From: Nocardia cyriacigeorgica
GTDB lineage: Bacteria; Actinomycetota; Actinomycetes; Mycobacteriales; Mycobacteriaceae
Assembly (NCBI RefSeq): GCF_005863245.1
Contig: NZ_VBUT01000005.1
Coordinates: forward strand, 496,001-560,000
Length of the DNA stretch: 64,000 nucleotides
Reading direction: 5' to 3'
The stretch's first letter is position 1. The number at the start of each line of letters is the position of its first letter. The position numbers and the translations under genes were made by a program. A model generated the notes under the pieces. It ran no database searches, was not told the origin of the DNA, and saw nothing but the letters and a program-made list of their open reading frames with translations. Below are positions 56,515 through 64,000 of this stretch, in pieces.

Positions 56515-56916
56515 ATGCGAACTGGTGAGCTGGCCTCTCGGGCCGGTGTCAATGTCCAGACCCTGCGCTACTACGAACGGCGCGGCCTCCTGGCGCGGCC
56601 GGAACGGTCACCAGCGGGTTACCGCCGCTACCCCGAGGACGCCGTGGACGTGGTCAGGTTCGTCAAACGGGCCCAGGAGCTGGGCTTCACGCTCGATGAG
56701 ATCGCCGACCTCCTACGGCTGGCCGACGGCGGTCCCGACGACTGCGACGCCGTCCGCGTACTCGCCGAATCAAGGGTCGCCGAGATCCGACGACGGATCG
56801 CCGACCTGCACAACATGCAGCGCGCACTGACCGAGCTCATCGCGACATGCGAGTTGCCCCGCGCTCACCGATCCTGCCCCATTCTCACTTCACTACAGGA
56901 AGGACCACGCTCATGA
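56515..56916 (+). CDS. merR: MerR mercury-responsive regulator
   Basis: A 133-residue protein starting MRTGELASRAGVNVQTLRYY, the MerR winged helix. Cys77, Cys112 and Cys121 have spacing 35 and 9, the same as Cys82/117/126 that bind Hg(II) in Tn501 MerR. The metal loop TCELPRAHRSCPI follows the long helix. It overlaps merB by 4 bases. It therefore senses Hg(II), released by the coupled lyase. Confidence 0.92.
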   Translation: MRTGELASRAGVNVQTLRYYERRGLLARPERSPAGYRRYPEDAVDVVRFVKRAQELGFTLDEIADLLRLADGGPDDCDAVRVLAESRVAEIRRRIADLHNMQRALTELIATCELPRAHRSCPILTSLQEGPRS

Positions 56917-57950
56917 AGCTGGATATCCTCCAGGTCCCCGACTGTCCCAATGTGGCGGTACTCGAACAACGCCTCCATGAGGCCACCGCCGGTCGGCCGA
57001 TCACGCCGGAGATCACCCACCACATCATCGATGACCCCGAGCAAGCCGCCTCGACCGGCATGACCGGCTCCCCCACCCTGCTGATCGACGGCCGCGACCC
57101 TTTCGCCACACCGGGCAATGCCCCCAGCTTGTCCTGCCGCCTTTACCCGCAGGAGGACGGAACGCTCGGCGGAGCCCCCTCGGTCACGGCGCTCCGCACT
57201 GCGTTGAGATCGACCTCGGCTGACGGTGAGCAACTCAGAAGCGACGCAGAAACCAGGTGCTGCACTCCGTCCACCGCGGACCCCGCCGCCGCACTGAGCA
57301 CCTGGCGGGCGGCCGCACAACCGGCAGACCCGACGGAAACGGCCGTGCATCAGGCCATCCTGCGATTCTTCGCAACCAGCGGCTGCGCACCGACCGCCGC
57401 CCAATTAGCCGAAACCTTTTCTGGACACGCGGTGCCGATCGAGCAGATTCTGCAGCACCTCCACGACGCCGATGTCATCCGGACCGACACCGATGGGATC
57501 ATCGTGGCCGCGTATCCGTTCTCGGGCACACCCACCCCTCATCGGGTACGAATCGCCGGCGGCCCGACTGTCTACGCGATGTGCGCCGTGGACGCACTCG
57601 GTATCAGCGCGATGCTCGGCACACAGGTCACGATCACCACCACTGACCCGGAGACCAACGACCCGATTACCATCACCGCCGGCAGCCAACTCGTCACCGC
57701 ACAACCGGCCACCACGGTGGTGTTCGTCGGCGCACAAGCCGGCCTGGGCCCCTCTGCCGAAACCTGCTGCAGTCACCTCAACTTCTTCACCGAACGCCGC
57801 ACCGCCCAGAAGTGGGCGGACGGTCACTCGGGCATCAACGGCGACATCGTCGAACTGCCTGACGCCCACCACCTCGGCAGCGTGATCTTCGGTGACCTCC
57901 TCGAGCCTCGAGCAGTCCGAGGTTGCCGCACACCCGCCACACCGATCTGA
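56913..57950 (+). CDS. merB: Organomercurial lyase (MerB) with N-terminal thioredoxin-like domain
   Basis: A 345-residue protein whose start overlaps the merR stop (ATGA). Residues 1-100 (LDILQVPDCPNVAVLEQRL, GMTGSPTLLIDGRDPF) are thioredoxin-like with a single Cys11 instead of CxxC. From about 140 it is MerB: VYAMCAVDALGISAM gives Cys224 and Asp227, and AETCCSHLNFF gives Cys285/286, equivalent to Cys96, Asp99 and Cys159 of R831b MerB. It breaks carbon-mercury bonds to Hg(II). No merA reductase is in the window. The extension may help handle the released Hg(II) (inference). Confidence 0.9.
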   Translation: MKLDILQVPDCPNVAVLEQRLHEATAGRPITPEITHHIIDDPEQAASTGMTGSPTLLIDGRDPFATPGNAPSLSCRLYPQEDGTLGGAPSVTALRTALRSTSADGEQLRSDAETRCCTPSTADPAAALSTWRAAAQPADPTETAVHQAILRFFATSGCAPTAAQLAETFSGHAVPIEQILQHLHDADVIRTDTDGIIVAAYPFSGTPTPHRVRIAGGPTVYAMCAVDALGISAMLGTQVTITTTDPETNDPITITAGSQLVTAQPATTVVFVGAQAGLGPSAETCCSHLNFFTERRTAQKWADGHSGINGDIVELPDAHHLGSVIFGDLLEPRAVRGCRTPATPI

Positions 57951-58065
57951 AGGCGGCAGTGGGCAGACACCGGCATTTTGCGATATCGCCGCGCAGCGGA
58001 ACGCCAGACGGTCTCGACCACGGATGACGTTCACCCGGAGTTCACTTGCCTCCAGAATAGATAGT

Positions 58066-58079
58066 CGTCAATATCGACG
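58066..58079. promoter_or_regulatory. Inverted repeat at the ars operon start
   Basis: CGTCAATATCGACG has CGTC/GACG arms around ATAT and ends one base before the arsR ATG. No Shine-Dalgarno is visible. It may be the ArsR operator. Confidence 0.5.
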
Positions 58080-58080
58080 T

Positions 58081-58458
58081 ATGTCTAAATCGCAGTTGCC
58101 GGTGATATCGGTCGAGGCCTGCCACCCCGCCCCGCACGTACGCGAGCCACTGACGGCGCAGGCTGCGGTGGAGTTGGCAGCGGTGTTCAAGGCACTGTCG
58201 GACCCGGTGCGGCTGCGGTTGTTGAGCTCGATCGCGTCGCGGTCGGGGATGGAAGCTTGCGTATGTGATCTGTCCGAGGGCATCGAATTGAGCCAGCCGA
58301 CGATCTCGCACCACTTGAAGGTACTGCGCTCTGCGGGACTGTTGACCAGCGAACGCCGCGCGTCCTGGGTGTACTACCGGGTTGTCCCGCAGGCTTTGGC
58401 GCGAGTCTCGGACGCGCTGCTGCTGGAAAGCGGCGAGGCTGCCGAGGTCACCGCATGA
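58081..58458 (+). CDS. arsR: ArsR arsenic-responsive repressor
   Basis: A 125-residue ArsR-family protein starting MSKSQLPVISVEACHPAPHV. It has SDPVRLRLLSSIAS, EACVCDLSEGIELSQPTISH and HLKVLRSAGLLTSERRASW. The Cys near residues 14, 60 and 62 give a thiol pocket as in actinobacterial arsenite sensors. It overlaps acr3 by four bases. It represses the operon until As(III) binds. Confidence 0.9.
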   Translation: MSKSQLPVISVEACHPAPHVREPLTAQAAVELAAVFKALSDPVRLRLLSSIASRSGMEACVCDLSEGIELSQPTISHHLKVLRSAGLLTSERRASWVYYRVVPQALARVSDALLLESGEAAEVTA

Positions 58459-59540
58459 GCGCCACCGACACCACCACCGCGCCGGGTGTGGTCGGCAAGC
58501 TCTCCACATTGGACCGGTTCCTGCCCGTCTGGATCGGCGTGGCCATGGCCGCCGGTCTACTGCTCGGCCGTCTGATACCGGGCCTCGGCGACGGCCTGGC
58601 CGCGGTGGAAATCGACGGGATCTCGCTGCCGATCGCGATCGGGCTGCTGATCATGATGTACCCGGTGCTGGCCAAGGTCCGCTACGACCGCCTCGACACG
58701 GTCACCGGCGATCGCCGCCTCCTGATCGGGTCGCTGGTGCTGAACTGGGTACTCGGTCCGGCGTTGATGTTCGCGCTGGCCTGGCTGCTGCTGCCCGATC
58801 TTCCGGAGTACCGGACCGGACTGATCATCGTCGGGCTCGCGCGGTGTATCGCCATGGTGATCATCTGGAACGATCTGGCCTGCGGAGACCGCGAAGCCGC
58901 CGCCGTGCTGGTGGCGTTGAACTCGATCTTCCAGGTCATCATGTTCGCCGTGCTGGGCTGGTTCTACCTCTCGGTACTGCCCGGATGGCTGGGCCTGGAA
59001 CAGACCACGATCGAGGCCTCGCCCTGGCAGATCGCGAAATCGGTACTGATCTTCCTCGGCATCCCGCTGCTGGCCGGATACCTCACCCGCAGGTTCGGCG
59101 AGCGTACCAAAGGCCGCGACTGGTACGAATCCACGCTGATTCCGCGAATCGGGCCCTGGGCTCTCTACGGCCTGCTGTTCACCATCGTGCTGCTGTTCGC
59201 GCTGCAAGGCGACCGCATCACCTCCCAGCCCCTCGACGTGGTCCGCATCGCGATCCCGCTGCTGGCGTATTTCGCGATCATGTGGGGCGGGGGTTACCTG
59301 CTCGGTGCCGTCATGGGCCTCGGATACGAGCGAACGACCACACTGGCGTTCACCGCGGCGGGCAACAACTTCGAACTCGCCATCGCGGTCGCGATCGCCA
59401 CCTACGGCGCCACCTCCGGGCAAGCCCTCGCCGGGGTCGTGGGCCCGCTGATCGAGGTCCCCGTCCTGGTCGCCCTGGTGTATGTATCGCTGGCCCTGCG
59501 CAACCGATTCCGCGCTGAAGCCGAGGTGACGGTCCGGTGA
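58455..59540 (+). CDS. acr3: Acr3 arsenite efflux permease
   Basis: A 361-residue membrane protein with ten hydrophobic helices. It has [40 protein letters not shown] and [17 protein letters not shown], the BASS/Acr3 motifs; the ARCIAMV Cys is the conserved residue needed for arsenite transport in this family. It exports As(III) driven by the proton gradient. It overlaps arsR upstream and the next gene downstream by 4 bases. Confidence 0.94.
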   Translation: MSATDTTTAPGVVGKLSTLDRFLPVWIGVAMAAGLLLGRLIPGLGDGLAAVEIDGISLPIAIGLLIMMYPVLAKVRYDRLDTVTGDRRLLIGSLVLNWVLGPALMFALAWLLLPDLPEYRTGLIIVGLARCIAMVIIWNDLACGDREAAAVLVALNSIFQVIMFAVLGWFYLSVLPGWLGLEQTTIEASPWQIAKSVLIFLGIPLLAGYLTRRFGERTKGRDWYESTLIPRIGPWALYGLLFTIVLLFALQGDRITSQPLDVVRIAIPLLAYFAIMWGGGYLLGAVMGLGYERTTTLAFTAAGNNFELAIAVAIATYGATSGQALAGVVGPLIEVPVLVALVYVSLALRNRFRAEAEVTVR

Positions 59541-59953
59541 CTGTGTTGGTGCTGTTCGTCTGCGTGCGTAACAGCGGCAAATCGCAGATGGCGGCCGGGC
59601 TGATGCGCCAGGCCGCCGCCGGTGAGGTCGTCGCGCTGTCGGCGGGCACCGATCCGGGCGAAAAGCTCAACGCATTGTCGGTCGCAGCGCTCGCCGAGGT
59701 CGGGATCGATATCAGCGGCGGAGTCCCGAAACCGGTCGACGCCGGGCTGCTCGCTCGCGCTGATCTGGTGGTGATCCTCGGTCGCGAAGCCCAGCTCAAC
59801 GTCCCGGACGGTGTGCGGGCGCTGTGGTGGGAGACCGATGAACCCTCGGAGCGCGGGATCGAGGGTATGGAGCGGATGCGGCTGGTCCGTGACGATATCG
59901 CCGCCCGCGTCCGGGCCCTCGTGGCCGAACTGAGCTCACCTGTCCAATCCTGA
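59537..59953 (+). CDS. Arsenate-reductase-family (low-Mr phosphatase-like) protein, first copy
   Basis: A 138-residue protein from GTG 59537. The phosphate-binding loop is [17 protein letters not shown], and the general acid region is [12 protein letters not shown]. The canonical low-Mr loop is C-x5-R; here C-V-R-N-S-G-K has Lys in place of Arg, and the GCGD-ACP loop of the other two copies is absent. It may act as a variant reductase or in a different thiol system. It is coupled to acr3 by a 4-base overlap. Confidence 0.78.
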   Translation: MTVLVLFVCVRNSGKSQMAAGLMRQAAAGEVVALSAGTDPGEKLNALSVAALAEVGIDISGGVPKPVDAGLLARADLVVILGREAQLNVPDGVRALWWETDEPSERGIEGMERMRLVRDDIAARVRALVAELSSPVQS

Positions 59954-59984
59954 ACCCTTCCTTCTCGAGTATCGGACAACGGAT

Positions 59985-60653
59985 ATGACCGAATCACCCC
60001 TTCCCGCTACCGCGTTGCGCGCGGATCTGTCCATTGACCAGCATGTGGCGTTGAAAACCGCGGCGACCCGGTTACAGCGGGAGTTCGACGGCACCTTCGG
60101 TGTGGAAACCATCGAACGGTTCCTGCACTCCTCCTACGAACAGTTCGCCGGCCGCGCCACCATCGTCAACTTCCTTCCCCTGCTGGCCGAACGGTTCGCC
60201 CGCCAACGCCTCCAGGCCCTGGCCAAGGTCGAAGGCCTCCACCACACCGGGACCCCGACCGTGCTGTTCCTGTGCACCCACAACGCCGGGCGTTCCCAGA
60301 TGGCGCTCGGGTTGTTCACTCACCTCGCCGGCGAGCACGCCATCGCCTGGTCCGGGGGCAGCGAACCGGGAGACGAGATCAATCCGGCTGCGGTCGAGGC
60401 GATGGCCGAGATCGGGATCGACATCACCGGCGAGTACCCGAAGCCGTGGACCGAGGAGATCCTGAAAGCCGCCGACGTGATCGTCACCATGGGCTGCGGC
60501 GATGCCTGCCCGGTGTATCCCGGTCGCCGGTATGAGGATTGGGACCTGCCCGATCCGGCCGGTCTCGATGTCGCCGCGATCCGGCCGATCCGCGCCGAGA
60601 TCGAAACCCGTGTGCGTGCCCTGCTCGCCGAACTCGACGTCCCCACCGCCTGA
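59985..60653 (+). CDS. arsC: Arsenate reductase with N-terminal three-helix domain
   Basis: A 222-residue protein. Residues 1-85 form helices (AATRLQREFDGTFGVETIER, LLAERFARQRLQALAKVEG) resembling the three-helix dimerisation domain found on actinobacterial arsenate reductases. The C-terminal domain has LFLCTHNAGRSQMALGLF and MGCGDACPVYPGRRYEDWDL. The CTHNAGR loop is the arsenate-binding site, and CGDAC supplies the later thiol. It reduces As(V) to As(III) for Acr3, probably with mycothiol or thioredoxin as donor. Confidence 0.9.
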   Translation: MTESPLPATALRADLSIDQHVALKTAATRLQREFDGTFGVETIERFLHSSYEQFAGRATIVNFLPLLAERFARQRLQALAKVEGLHHTGTPTVLFLCTHNAGRSQMALGLFTHLAGEHAIAWSGGSEPGDEINPAAVEAMAEIGIDITGEYPKPWTEEILKAADVIVTMGCGDACPVYPGRRYEDWDLPDPAGLDVAAIRPIRAEIETRVRALLAELDVPTA

Positions 60654-60665
60654 AAGGCTTTTGCT

Positions 60666-61076
60666 GTGACCGATAAGCCGAGTGTGTTGTTCGTCTGCGT
60701 CCACAATGCCGGGCGCTCCCAGATGGCCGCCGGATTCCTCACCCACCTCGCCGACGGGGCGATCGAGGTCCGCTCCGCCGGCAGCGCCCCCGCCGAACAC
60801 CTCAACCCCGCGGCAGTGCAGGCGATGGCCGAGGTCGGGATCGATATCACCGCCCAGGCCCCGAAAATCCTCACCCCCGCCGCGGTGCAGTCCTCGGATG
60901 TGGTGATCACCATGGGCTGCGGCGACACCTGCCCGGTCTTCCCTGGAATCAGCTACCGAGACTGGGACCTGGAAGACCCCGCCGGCAAAGGCGTGGAAGC
61001 GGTCCGCCCGATCCGCGACGCGATCCGTGCACGGGTGGAGGCGCTCATCGCCGATCTACTGCCCGCCCACGCCTGA
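60666..61076 (+). CDS. arsC: Arsenate reductase, third copy
   Basis: A 136-residue protein from GTG 60666 with LFVCVHNAGRSQMAAGFL and MGCGDTCPVFPG followed by YRDWDLEDPAGKG. It is a stand-alone version of the catalytic domain of the preceding gene, 12 bases away. The intact CVHNAGR loop and CGDTC thiol pair suggest full reductase activity. Two intact and one variant copy sit side by side. Confidence 0.9.
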   Translation: MTDKPSVLFVCVHNAGRSQMAAGFLTHLADGAIEVRSAGSAPAEHLNPAAVQAMAEVGIDITAQAPKILTPAAVQSSDVVITMGCGDTCPVFPGISYRDWDLEDPAGKGVEAVRPIRDAIRARVEALIADLLPAHA

Positions 61077-61111
61077 ACCCCGCTCAGCCGACCACCGTCG
61101 AGGTAGCAGCG

Positions 61112-61819
61112 ATGACCGGCGCCACGCCCGCACCGGGCCTCGGTGCTCGGGCATCCGCGCGATATCGCGCGGACCTGCTCGGCACTGGGGTGGTGATGGC
61201 GGCGCCTGTGACGGGCTGGTGGGCAGCGCATCTGGTCGGCCCCGGGCCAGCCCGGGCGGGGCTCACTGCGGCCGTGACGGTCACGTTCCTGGCCCTTGGC
61301 ACCGGCTTGTTCCGGAGCCGGGAGCCGCGGTGGAACCCGCTACTGATTGTGGCCGATGCGCTACTCGAACGCCGAAAAAGCCTGTCCGGCCCTCTGCTCG
61401 CCGGCCACCTCCTCACCCAGGTAGCGGCAGCGACTGCCGTGGCCGGTGGGGTGGCCGCGGGGTGCTTCCTGGCCGGGATCACCCCTCCGGCGGTGCCCGC
61501 CCCGGGTGGTGTGCACGCATTGAGCGAGATGACCGCCGCCGCAGCGGCGGTCATCTCGTTCTTCGCCGCCACCTGCACACCGACGCTGAGAATGTCCACG
61601 GCCGGTGCCAGCGCACTGGCTGCCGCGGTGTTCCTGGTGACAGGGGCAGGGTTTCTCGGCAACCCCGCCGTGGTCGCCGGCGCGGTCGTGCTCGGACTGG
61701 ATCCGGCGCTGGCGTTGGTGATCGTTGTCTGTCAGCTGGGTGGTTGCCTCATCGGCTACGGGGCCGCCACCGCCTGGTGGCCGGATATCGGCCGCCGCCT
61801 CGACACCCTCACCACCTAA
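61112..61819 (+). CDS. Divergent aquaporin-like membrane protein of the ars operon
   Basis: A 235-residue protein with six hydrophobic helices. It contains two half-repeats with aquaporin-like cores: RWNPLLIVADALLERRKS then GHLLTQVAAATAVAGG, and LGNPAVVAGAVVLGLDPALA then VCQLGGCLIGYG. NPA is present in the second; the first reads NPL. Neighbouring Q-x-x-G resembles the NPA-x(n)-Q-G-A pattern of aquaporins. Aquaglyceroporins serve as arsenite channels in some ars operons. The fold assignment is by motif only. Confidence 0.6.
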   Translation: MTGATPAPGLGARASARYRADLLGTGVVMAAPVTGWWAAHLVGPGPARAGLTAAVTVTFLALGTGLFRSREPRWNPLLIVADALLERRKSLSGPLLAGHLLTQVAAATAVAGGVAAGCFLAGITPPAVPAPGGVHALSEMTAAAAAVISFFAATCTPTLRMSTAGASALAAAVFLVTGAGFLGNPAVVAGAVVLGLDPALALVIVVCQLGGCLIGYGAATAWWPDIGRRLDTLTT

Positions 61820-62622
61820 CCCGAGAGCAGGGCCTGGGCCAGGCCGCCAAGGGCGACGTGATGGCCTTGTCCCGACAGCGTTTTGCGGATCGGGTTCCGG
61901 AGTGCTGTGGTGAGCCGGTCGGCGGCGTCGAGGATGTAGTCGGCGCTGGTGGTGCCGGTGATCACCGTAGTCTGGGCGGTGATCGCGGCGTAGCGGCCCA
62001 CGTCGGGATCCAGGCCGGCCAGCACCCGCAACGTCGCGGCCAGGGTCGGGGCCTGGGCGACCTTGTGCCACCACAACGGATCACTACGCAGCACGGCCAG
62101 CTCAGCAGCAGAGAACCCGCCGGATACCGCGGAGGCATCCAGGATCAGACGCTCGTAATCCCCGCCCTCGATCCCCGCATCCACTGCCGACAGATCAGGA
62201 ATCGGGTACATGACCGGTAAGGGTGGTTCGTAGACGGCCAGCCGCGACACCCGATCCGATGCGCGCAGTGCGGTTTCCAGGGCCAGGACCGCACCGAAGG
62301 AGTAACCGAACACCACCTCGACCGGCCCGACCGCATCGATCACCGCGACGATATCGGCGACCTCGTGCGCGATATCCGGCGCCGACTGCGGGGTTCCGGA
62401 GGTGCCGTGACCGCGGCAGTTCATCGCCACCACCGTGTAGTGCTCGGCGAGATAGCCGGCCAGCGACAGCATGCTCACCGCGCTGCCCAAGCCACCGTGC
62501 ACCACCAGCAGCACCGGCCCGGAACCCTGGACCAGGTAGGTGATCGGGGTGCCATCGGCGGACAGCACGCGCCCACCCCGGACCAGCACCTCCGAACCCG
62601 TGCCCAGCGGTGCGGTGGTCAC
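61816..62622 (-). CDS. Alpha/beta hydrolase beside arsO
   Basis: A 268-residue protein from GTG 62622, which overlaps the flavoprotein stop by 4 bases. It has VLLVVHGGLGSAVSMLSLAG, VVAMNCRGHGTSG, nucleophile elbow VVFGYSFGAVLALE and a late His in SGQGHHVALGG. It is a soluble hydrolase of unknown substrate. Its end overlaps the aquaporin-like gene convergently by 4 bases. Coupling to an ArsO-like gene suggests a part in arsenic or xenobiotic metabolism. Confidence 0.83.
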   Translation of the reverse strand: MTTAPLGTGSEVLVRGGRVLSADGTPITYLVQGSGPVLLVVHGGLGSAVSMLSLAGYLAEHYTVVAMNCRGHGTSGTPQSAPDIAHEVADIVAVIDAVGPVEVVFGYSFGAVLALETALRASDRVSRLAVYEPPLPVMYPIPDLSAVDAGIEGGDYERLILDASAVSGGFSAAELAVLRSDPLWWHKVAQAPTLAATLRVLAGLDPDVGRYAAITAQTTVITGTTSADYILDAADRLTTALRNPIRKTLSGQGHHVALGGLAQALLSG

Positions 62623-63701
62623 TCGGCGTGCTCCCGCTGCGGTGCCGTCGCCGGCCGCAGCCGCCGCACCAGATAGGCCGCGTCCCGGCCCACCCCACGC
62701 AGCGAGTTCGACGACGGAGTGCGCTGCCACTCCAACCCGAGAAAACCCAGCCCCGGATGAGTGAGCGACAGGCCTCGGCGCTGTCGCGGCACCCCGGACT
62801 CGGTCACCGCCCCGACACCGGCGAGATAGGGCAGGTGCGGGCGGTAACCGGTGGCGAAGACGACCGCATCCACCGGCGTGCGAGTATCGTCCGGCCACAC
62901 CACTCCCTCGGAGTTGAAGGCGGTGAACACTTCTCGTCGCTCCGGCTTCCCGGCGTCGAGCGCGGCCCGGTAACGGCCGGCGTCGAGCACCGGCTGCGTC
63001 GGCGCCTGTTTCACGATCCAGCCCAGCGGGGCGGCGTCGAATCCGGTGAGAGTGAACCAGAAATGCACATCCCGGCCCAGCGGACGCTGCGGCACGAACT
63101 TCACCGGCGCCCGGCTGGCCAGCACCACCTTCGCATGTCCGGCCAGTTCGGCGGCGATCTGCACCGCGGAGTTCCCCGCGCCCACCACAACCACCCGCTG
63201 GTCGGCGAACTCGCCCGGATGACGGTATTCGCTAGCGTGCAGGACCCGGCCTCCGAACTCGTCGCGGCCGGGCACGGCGGGCAGGAACGGGGAACCGAAC
63301 GACCCGGTTGCCGCGATCACCCGCGGCGCGGTGAACACCGCACCCGATCCGGTGGTGACCGCGAAACCCTCACCGTCGCTGGAGGCGACGGAATCGACGA
63401 CAGTGCTGGTGTGGATCTCGGCGTCCAGGGCTGCGGCGTAGGAGCGCAGGTAGTCGATCACTTCGTCGCGGTGCGGGTACCGGTCCGGACCCCCGGGGAA
63501 CCGTCGCCCGGGTAGCGAGCTGTAGCGGGCAGGGGAGAACAGCGTCAAGCTGTCGTAGTACCGCGGCCACGACCCGGTCGCCTCCGGCGAGGCCTCCAGG
63601 ACCGCGGTGCTCAGACCTGCGGCGGTGAGGTGGTGGGCGGCGGCGAGGCCGGATTGGCCGCCGCCGATGACCACCGCGTCATAGTCGTATTCGCTTGTCA
63701 C
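62619..63701 (-). CDS. arsO: ArsO-like flavin-containing monooxygenase
   Basis: A 360-residue protein from GTG 63701. It has the FAD-binding AVVIGGGQSGLAAAHHL, the FMO-like SWPRYYDSLTLFSPARYSSL, the NADPH-binding VVVVGAGNSAVQIAAELAG and VFATGYRPHLPYLAG. These are ArsO/FMO features; ArsO proteins occur in actinobacterial ars clusters. It overlaps both neighbours by 4 bases. It probably oxidises an organoarsenical or other small compound. Confidence 0.85.
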   Translation of the reverse strand: MTSEYDYDAVVIGGGQSGLAAAHHLTAAGLSTAVLEASPEATGSWPRYYDSLTLFSPARYSSLPGRRFPGGPDRYPHRDEVIDYLRSYAAALDAEIHTSTVVDSVASSDGEGFAVTTGSGAVFTAPRVIAATGSFGSPFLPAVPGRDEFGGRVLHASEYRHPGEFADQRVVVVGAGNSAVQIAAELAGHAKVVLASRAPVKFVPQRPLGRDVHFWFTLTGFDAAPLGWIVKQAPTQPVLDAGRYRAALDAGKPERREVFTAFNSEGVVWPDDTRTPVDAVVFATGYRPHLPYLAGVGAVTESGVPRQRRGLSLTHPGLGFLGLEWQRTPSSNSLRGVGRDAAYLVRRLRPATAPQREHAE

Positions 63702-64000
63702 AACATTTCTTTCTTCGAAACACGGATACCGGTAAGTGGCGCGATCATCGCGGCGAGGGCGGCGACGGCGCCGAGGATGAGGTAGGTGTGGGCGTAGCTG
63801 CCGGTCCACGCCGACAGCACGGTGCCCGCCCACGGGGCCAGCGCGGACACGACCACCACGGGCGCGGACAGTAGGCCGTTCAACCGGCCGTAGTGAGTGG
63901 CGCCCCACCGGTCGGTGATCGCGGTGGCCTGGATCAGCGTGAAGATCCCGCGCACCAACCCCGCACCGATCGCGACCGCGATCAACACGATCACCGCCGA
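63698..64000 (-). CDS. MFS transporter, C-terminal part (runs off right edge)
   Basis: The frame is open to the window end on the minus strand; only the last ~100 residues are seen. It contains IRGIF-like helix LVRGIFTLIQATAITDRWG, LLSAPVVVVSALAPWAGTVL and TYLILGAVAALAAMIAPLTG. The stop overlaps the arsO start (GTGA). Probably a 12-helix exporter in the same operon, perhaps for an oxidised arsenical. Confidence 0.72.
   Translation of the reverse strand, partial: SAVIVLIAVAIGAGLVRGIFTLIQATAITDRWGATHYGRLNGLLSAPVVVVSALAPWAGTVLSAWTGSYAHTYLILGAVAALAAMIAPLTGIRVSKKEML

Noticed and set aside
56301..56552. Minus-strand 83-codon ORF with a hydrophobic end (SFAALTIGMSLYVG)
   Set aside because: It runs across the MerR-type promoter and the merR start, has no ribosome binding site and no recognisable family.

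Overview
The window is high-GC DNA with the gene dialect of the Mycobacteriales: dense ATGA/GTGA stop-start overlaps, cutinase-type esterase, PrgI-VirB4 conjugation ATPase, DUF6153-like and DUF3703 proteins, CmtR- and MmcO-like metal proteins. Nocardia or a close relative is the most likely host (inference). No tRNA, rRNA, CRISPR array, integrase or relaxase gene is visible. The layout is that of a conjugative or integrative element, or megaplasmid, carrying a large metal-resistance island.

Region 1 (1-13.8 kb) is a DNA-mobility module: a partial amino-DNA methyltransferase, a sigma-like/winged-helix regulator, then a + strand type IV secretion operon (VirB2-like pilin, VirB6/TrbL-like membrane protein, PrgI-VirB4 ATPase, VirD4-like coupling ATPase, replication-relaxation protein, lytic transglycosylase/NlpC hydrolase). 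Region 2 (13.8-20 kb) is accessory cargo separated by strong hairpin terminators: an AT-richer HNH endonuclease gene, a RAMA-domain protein, a two-wHTH protein, a cutinase-like secreted protein, a 50-aa ORF and a DUF4314 protein.

Region 3 (20-42.7 kb) is a copper-type island. It holds two very small Met-rich ORFs with strong Shine-Dalgarno sequences, an AraC/MFS divergent pair, a broken copper-storage (Csp-like) gene, CopZ chaperones, a CopA ATPase, two paralogous HVHP-motif proteins, a cysteine-synthase-like enzyme with an MFS exporter, a CsoR-family repressor and an MmpL transporter. Six near-perfect ATACCCC-GGGGTAT operators tie several of these into one regulon.

Region 4 (43-48.3 kb) is a CmtR-P-type ATPase operon (Cd/Pb type) continuing into AraC, sterol-desaturase and DUF3703 genes. 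Region 5 (48.5-56.2 kb) is a two-component system divergent from a copper export/oxidation operon (SHOCT, multicopper oxidase, DUF305, CopB-type ATPase, propeller lipoprotein). Region 6 (56.5-58 kb) is merR-merB with a thioredoxin-like extension on MerB and no merA. Region 7 (58-64 kb) is an ars operon: ArsR, Acr3, three arsenate-reductase-family proteins and a divergent aquaporin-like protein, convergent with a hydrolase, an ArsO-like flavoprotein and an MFS gene cut by the right edge.

The island handles metals at several levels: sensing (CsoR, CmtR, MerR, ArsR, a histidine kinase), buffering (CopZ, His-rich proteins, candidate Met peptides), export (three P-type ATPases, Acr3, MmpL, MFS) and chemical conversion (multicopper oxidase, MerB, ArsC, ArsO). 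The most novel signal is the pair of Met-rich micropeptide genes, which are too short for normal gene calling.
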